Assembly (NCBI GenBank): GCA_031277445.1
Contig: JAITMH010000095.1
Coordinates: forward strand, 1 to 6,317
Source: Burkholderiales bacterium
Lineage (GTDB): Bacteria; Pseudomonadota; Gammaproteobacteria; Burkholderiales; Casimicrobiaceae
Direction: 5' to 3'
DNA: 6,317 nucleotides
Positions 4,675 to 6,317 of this stretch are shown here, one piece after another. Position 1 is the stretch's first letter; every line of letters begins with the position of its first letter. A program made the position numbers and the translations under genes. The notes beneath the pieces are model-generated. The model saw nothing but the letters and a program-made list of their open reading frames with translations. It was not told the DNA's origin and did no database searches.

Positions 4675-5907
4675 ATGAACATCAACAAAATTATCAACCG
4701 CGTCAAAAATATCCTGACGACGCCGAAAAGCGAATGGCCGGTGATCGCCAACGAAACGACGACGGTCACCGACCTCTACAAGAACTGGATCATCTGGTTG
4801 GCGGCAATTCCGGCAGTGGCCGGTTTCATCAAAAGCAGCCTGATCGGCTACGGCGCGTTTGGTTTCACCATCCGCACGTCCATCGGCGTTGGTATCAACA
4901 GCGCCCTTTTCGGCTATGCGCTGAGCCTGCTGTTGGTTTATGTGATGGCGCTGATTATCAACGCGCTGGCGCCGACTTTCAGCGCTCAAAAGAACCCGAT
5001 TCAAGCGCTCAAAACTGCCGCCTACGCATGGACCGCCATCTGGATCGCCAATATCGGTTTGATCCTTCCATGGATCGGTTTGTTGTTCCTTCTGGCCGGT
5101 CTCATCTACAGCATTTATCTGCTGTACCTGGGTCTGCCCGCCACAATGAAATGCCCGCCCGAAAAAACCGCGGGCTACACCGCACTCAGTTTCGTTTGTG
5201 CGCTCGTACTCGGCTGGATCGTCATGGTCGTGGTTGCCGGTATCACCAGCGTCGGCGGCGGCACGTTGATGGGCAGCGCGCCCGGCAGTGTCCGCAGCGA
5301 CACAACTTTCGAAAAAAATTCCTGGCTCGGCAAAATGGAAGTGGCCAGCAAGCAGATGGAGGCCGCAGAGAAATCGGGCGATGCCGACGCGCAAGCCAAA
5401 GCCCTCCAGGCCATGATGGGCGCAGCGCTCGGTGGTGGCGATCAGGTTGAGTCGTTGCCGCCGGATGTGCTCAGGCCGTTTGTGCCTGAAACGCTGGCCG
5501 GTCTTCAGCGCACAAATTTTTCGGCAGAACGCAACAGCGCGATGGGTTTGCAGATGTCAACCGCGAAAGCCAGTTACAGCGACGGCAACGACCGCTCGTT
5601 GCGCTTGGAAATCACCGACACCGGCTCGATGAAAGGCGTGATGGGACTTGCCGGTTGGGCTGCCATGCAGAGCGAAAAAGAAACCGACCGTGGCTACGAC
5701 AAGACCTACAAGCAAGGTGGCCGCTTCGTTCGTGAAGAGTGGGACAACCAGTCAAAGCGCGGCAAATACGGCATCGTCCTCGGCAACCGCTTTCTCGTGG
5801 AAGTGTCGGGCAAAGCCGACTCGATGAACGAACTTAAAGCCGTTGTTGCGAGCCTCCATCTTGCAGGACTGGAAGCGCTGAAAAATCAGGGCGTCAAGAA
5901 AAACTGA
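4675..5907 (+). CDS. Yip1-domain membrane protein with a long soluble C-terminal domain
   Basis: The product is 410 aa from the ATG at 4675. The frame is open upstream to 4495, but that extension overlaps the previous gene and is basic and non-membrane, while MNINKIINRVKNILTTPKSEWPVI is the typical opening of bacterial Yip1 (PF04893-type) proteins. No clear Shine-Dalgarno precedes it (ACAAAAAAACGT). Membrane segments are at about 37-56, 78-98, 116-155 (two) and 167-192. After a Gly/Ser turn (194-206) comes a polar segment with an Ala/Lys/Glu helix (218-250), then a soluble domain (260-405) containing LPPDVLRPFVPETLAGLQRT, AKASYSDGNDRSLRLEITDTG, GYDKTYKQGGRFVREEWDN and GNRFLVEVSGK. That part reads as a beta-rich globular domain, and I cannot name it. 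Bacterial Yip1 proteins have no established biochemical role. It is the last gene of the block, followed by palindromic repeats. Confidence 0.85.
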   Translation: MNINKIINRVKNILTTPKSEWPVIANETTTVTDLYKNWIIWLAAIPAVAGFIKSSLIGYGAFGFTIRTSIGVGINSALFGYALSLLLVYVMALIINALAPTFSAQKNPIQALKTAAYAWTAIWIANIGLILPWIGLLFLLAGLIYSIYLLYLGLPATMKCPPEKTAGYTALSFVCALVLGWIVMVVVAGITSVGGGTLMGSAPGSVRSDTTFEKNSWLGKMEVASKQMEAAEKSGDADAQAKALQAMMGAALGGGDQVESLPPDVLRPFVPETLAGLQRTNFSAERNSAMGLQMSTAKASYSDGNDRSLRLEITDTGSMKGVMGLAGWAAMQSEKETDRGYDKTYKQGGRFVREEWDNQSKRGKYGIVLGNRFLVEVSGKADSMNELKAVVASLHLAGLEALKNQGVKKN

Positions 5908-5926
5908 CCTGTTTTTGAAAGAGGGT

Positions 5927-5941
5927 GTCGGCGAAGCCGAC
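5927..5941 (+). repeat. Hairpin GTCGGC-GAA-GCCGAC after the Yip1-like gene
   Basis: A perfect 6-bp stem with a GAA loop, 19 nt after the stop codon at 5905-5907. It is followed by GGGGGTTTGTT, so it could be a weak terminator, but the T-run is short and interrupted. It is the first of four palindromes in this gap. Confidence 0.55.
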
Positions 5942-5952
5942 GGGGGTTTGTT

Positions 5953-5969
5953 GCGGGCGAGACGCCCGC
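5953..5969. repeat. Hairpin GCGGGCG-AGA-CGCCCGC
   Basis: A perfect 7-bp GC stem with a 3-nt loop. Together with the flanking GCTCCC it resembles the GGAGCGCGGGCGTCTCGCCCGC type of dispersed repeat seen in many bacterial genomes. Confidence 0.7.
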
Positions 5970-5981
5970 GCTCCCAAAACC

Positions 5982-6037
5982 GTCATTCTGCGCGAAGCGA
6001 AGCGAGTCATCCTGCGCGAAGTCGCAGGACGCAGAAT
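5982..6037. repeat. Nested palindrome with an internal direct repeat (GTCATtCTGCGCGAAG type)
   Basis: The outer arms ATTCTGCG (5985-5992) and CGCAGAAT (6030-6037) are perfect complements. An inner perfect stem, TCCTGCG (6010-6016) with CGCAGGA (6023-6029), abuts the right outer arm. The same stretch contains a direct repeat: GTCATTCTGCGCGAAG (5982-5997) and GTCATCCTGCGCGAAG (6006-6021) match at 15 of 16 positions, 24 nt apart. The GTCATTCTGCGCGAAGCGAAG type is common as an intergenic repeat. Confidence 0.75.
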
Positions 6038-6048
6038 CCATGCAACTG

Positions 6049-6090
6049 CGGGCGGCAGAACCTGCCCTCGCGGAAGCGGGGTGCCGCCCG
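6049..6090. repeat. Nested hairpin CGGGCGGCA ... TGCCGCCCG just left of the IS end
   Basis: The outer 9-bp arms at 6049-6057 and 6082-6090 are perfect complements. An inner 6-bp stem (6066-6071 with 6076-6081, one G-U pair in RNA) closes a GGAA loop. It ends 6 nt before the IS3-type end at 6097. Confidence 0.7.
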
Positions 6091-6096
6091 AAACTT

Positions 6097-6317
6097 TGAA
6101 CCGCCCCGGGAAACCTGGAGGCTCCAACTTAAGAGAGAATGGATCTTATGAAGACAAACACACACTATTCCAAAGAGGTTAGAGAGCGCGCCGTGCGTCT
6201 GGTTTTGGAACACCAGAACGAGTACCCCTCGCAGTGGGCGGCCATCCAGTCCGTTGCTGCGAAGATCGGCTGCAAAGACGACACCTTGCGCCGCTGGTTA
6301 CGGCAAACTGAGCGCGA
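6097..6317 (+). mobile_element. Left end of an IS3-family insertion sequence (continues past the window)
   Basis: From 6097 the sequence TGAACCGCCCCGGG, then CTGGAGGCTCCAACTT (6115-6130), has the TGA start and the form of the terminal inverted repeats of IS3-family elements related to IS3/IS51. An OrfA-like frame begins 51 nt inside. The right end is outside, so the boundary is inferred from motif and gene position. A 3-4 nt target duplication would be CTT or ACTT just before 6097. Confidence 0.75.
6148..6317 (+). CDS. IS3-family transposase OrfA, N-terminal part (3' end outside window)
   Basis: The visible 56 residues start [20 protein letters not shown], continue [20 protein letters not shown], then [16 protein letters not shown]. 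This is the helix-turn-helix of IS3-family OrfA (HTH_Tnp_1 type), with the hallmark [10 protein letters not shown] opening, SQWAAI..VA.KIG and the TLRRW recognition helix. OrfA binds the IS ends, and in this family the active transposase is an OrfAB fusion made by programmed -1 frameshifting, which lies outside the window. An in-frame ATG at 6139 is possible, but the purine-rich AAGAGAGA (6131-6138) abuts it and is better spaced for 6148. The frame is intact to the edge, so nothing here suggests decay. Confidence 0.88.
   Translation, partial: MKTNTHYSKEVRERAVRLVLEHQNEYPSQWAAIQSVAAKIGCKDDTLRRWLRQTER

Noticed and set aside
4645..5394. Minus-strand open frame of 249 codons
   Set aside because: Its product is rich in Arg, Gln, Asp and His with no hydrophobic pattern, as expected from the complement of a membrane-protein gene. 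It is antisense to the Yip1-like gene.
5927..6090. CRISPR array
   Set aside because: Repeats are palindromes of differing sequence and length, with no regular repeat-spacer pattern.
5915..6182. Short + strand frames over the palindrome cluster
   Set aside because: They are made of repeat sequence and cross the IS end. No coding character.

Overview
The window reads as a moderately GC-rich proteobacterial chromosome segment, most likely beta- or gammaproteobacterial. The basis is Gram-negative envelope genes (lipoproteins, an OmpA-domain protein), many GCGAAGCG-centred palindromic repeats between genes, and an IS3-family element. Genus cannot be set from sequence reading alone. All recognised genes lie on the + strand.

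Layout. Positions 1-227 hold the C-terminal end of a secreted esterase of the polyhydroxybutyrate-depolymerase type. A strong intrinsic terminator (254-295) follows. At 310-705 is a short DNA-binding protein that resembles the N-terminal half of an IS630-type transposase without its catalytic domain. Positions 706-1257 carry no convincing gene. That gap contains an inverted pair of REP-like palindromes and a nested inverted repeat of the CCCTCTCCCC/GGGGAGAGGG type.

Positions 1258-5907 are a run of five co-directional envelope genes separated by 68-92 nt gaps: lipoprotein A, an OmpA-domain periplasmic protein with a DUF4892-like N-terminal region, lipoprotein B (a paralogue of A), a polytopic membrane protein of unknown function, and a Yip1-like membrane protein with a long soluble C-terminal domain. 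The two lipoproteins share signal sequence, cysteine positions and C-terminal motif, so the block probably grew by local duplication. The first three genes encode exported proteins and the last two inner-membrane proteins. They may form an envelope-associated module, but this rests on context only.

Positions 5908-6096 are a dense cluster of four perfect or nested hairpins. Directly after it, at about 6097, an IS3-family element begins with a TGAACCGCCCCGGG end, and its OrfA starts at 6148 and runs off the window.

The most interesting points are the paralogous lipoprotein pair around the OmpA protein, a TATTTTCAC element lying exactly 22 nt before two of the start codons, the Yip1-plus-soluble-domain architecture, and the palindrome cluster abutting the IS element.
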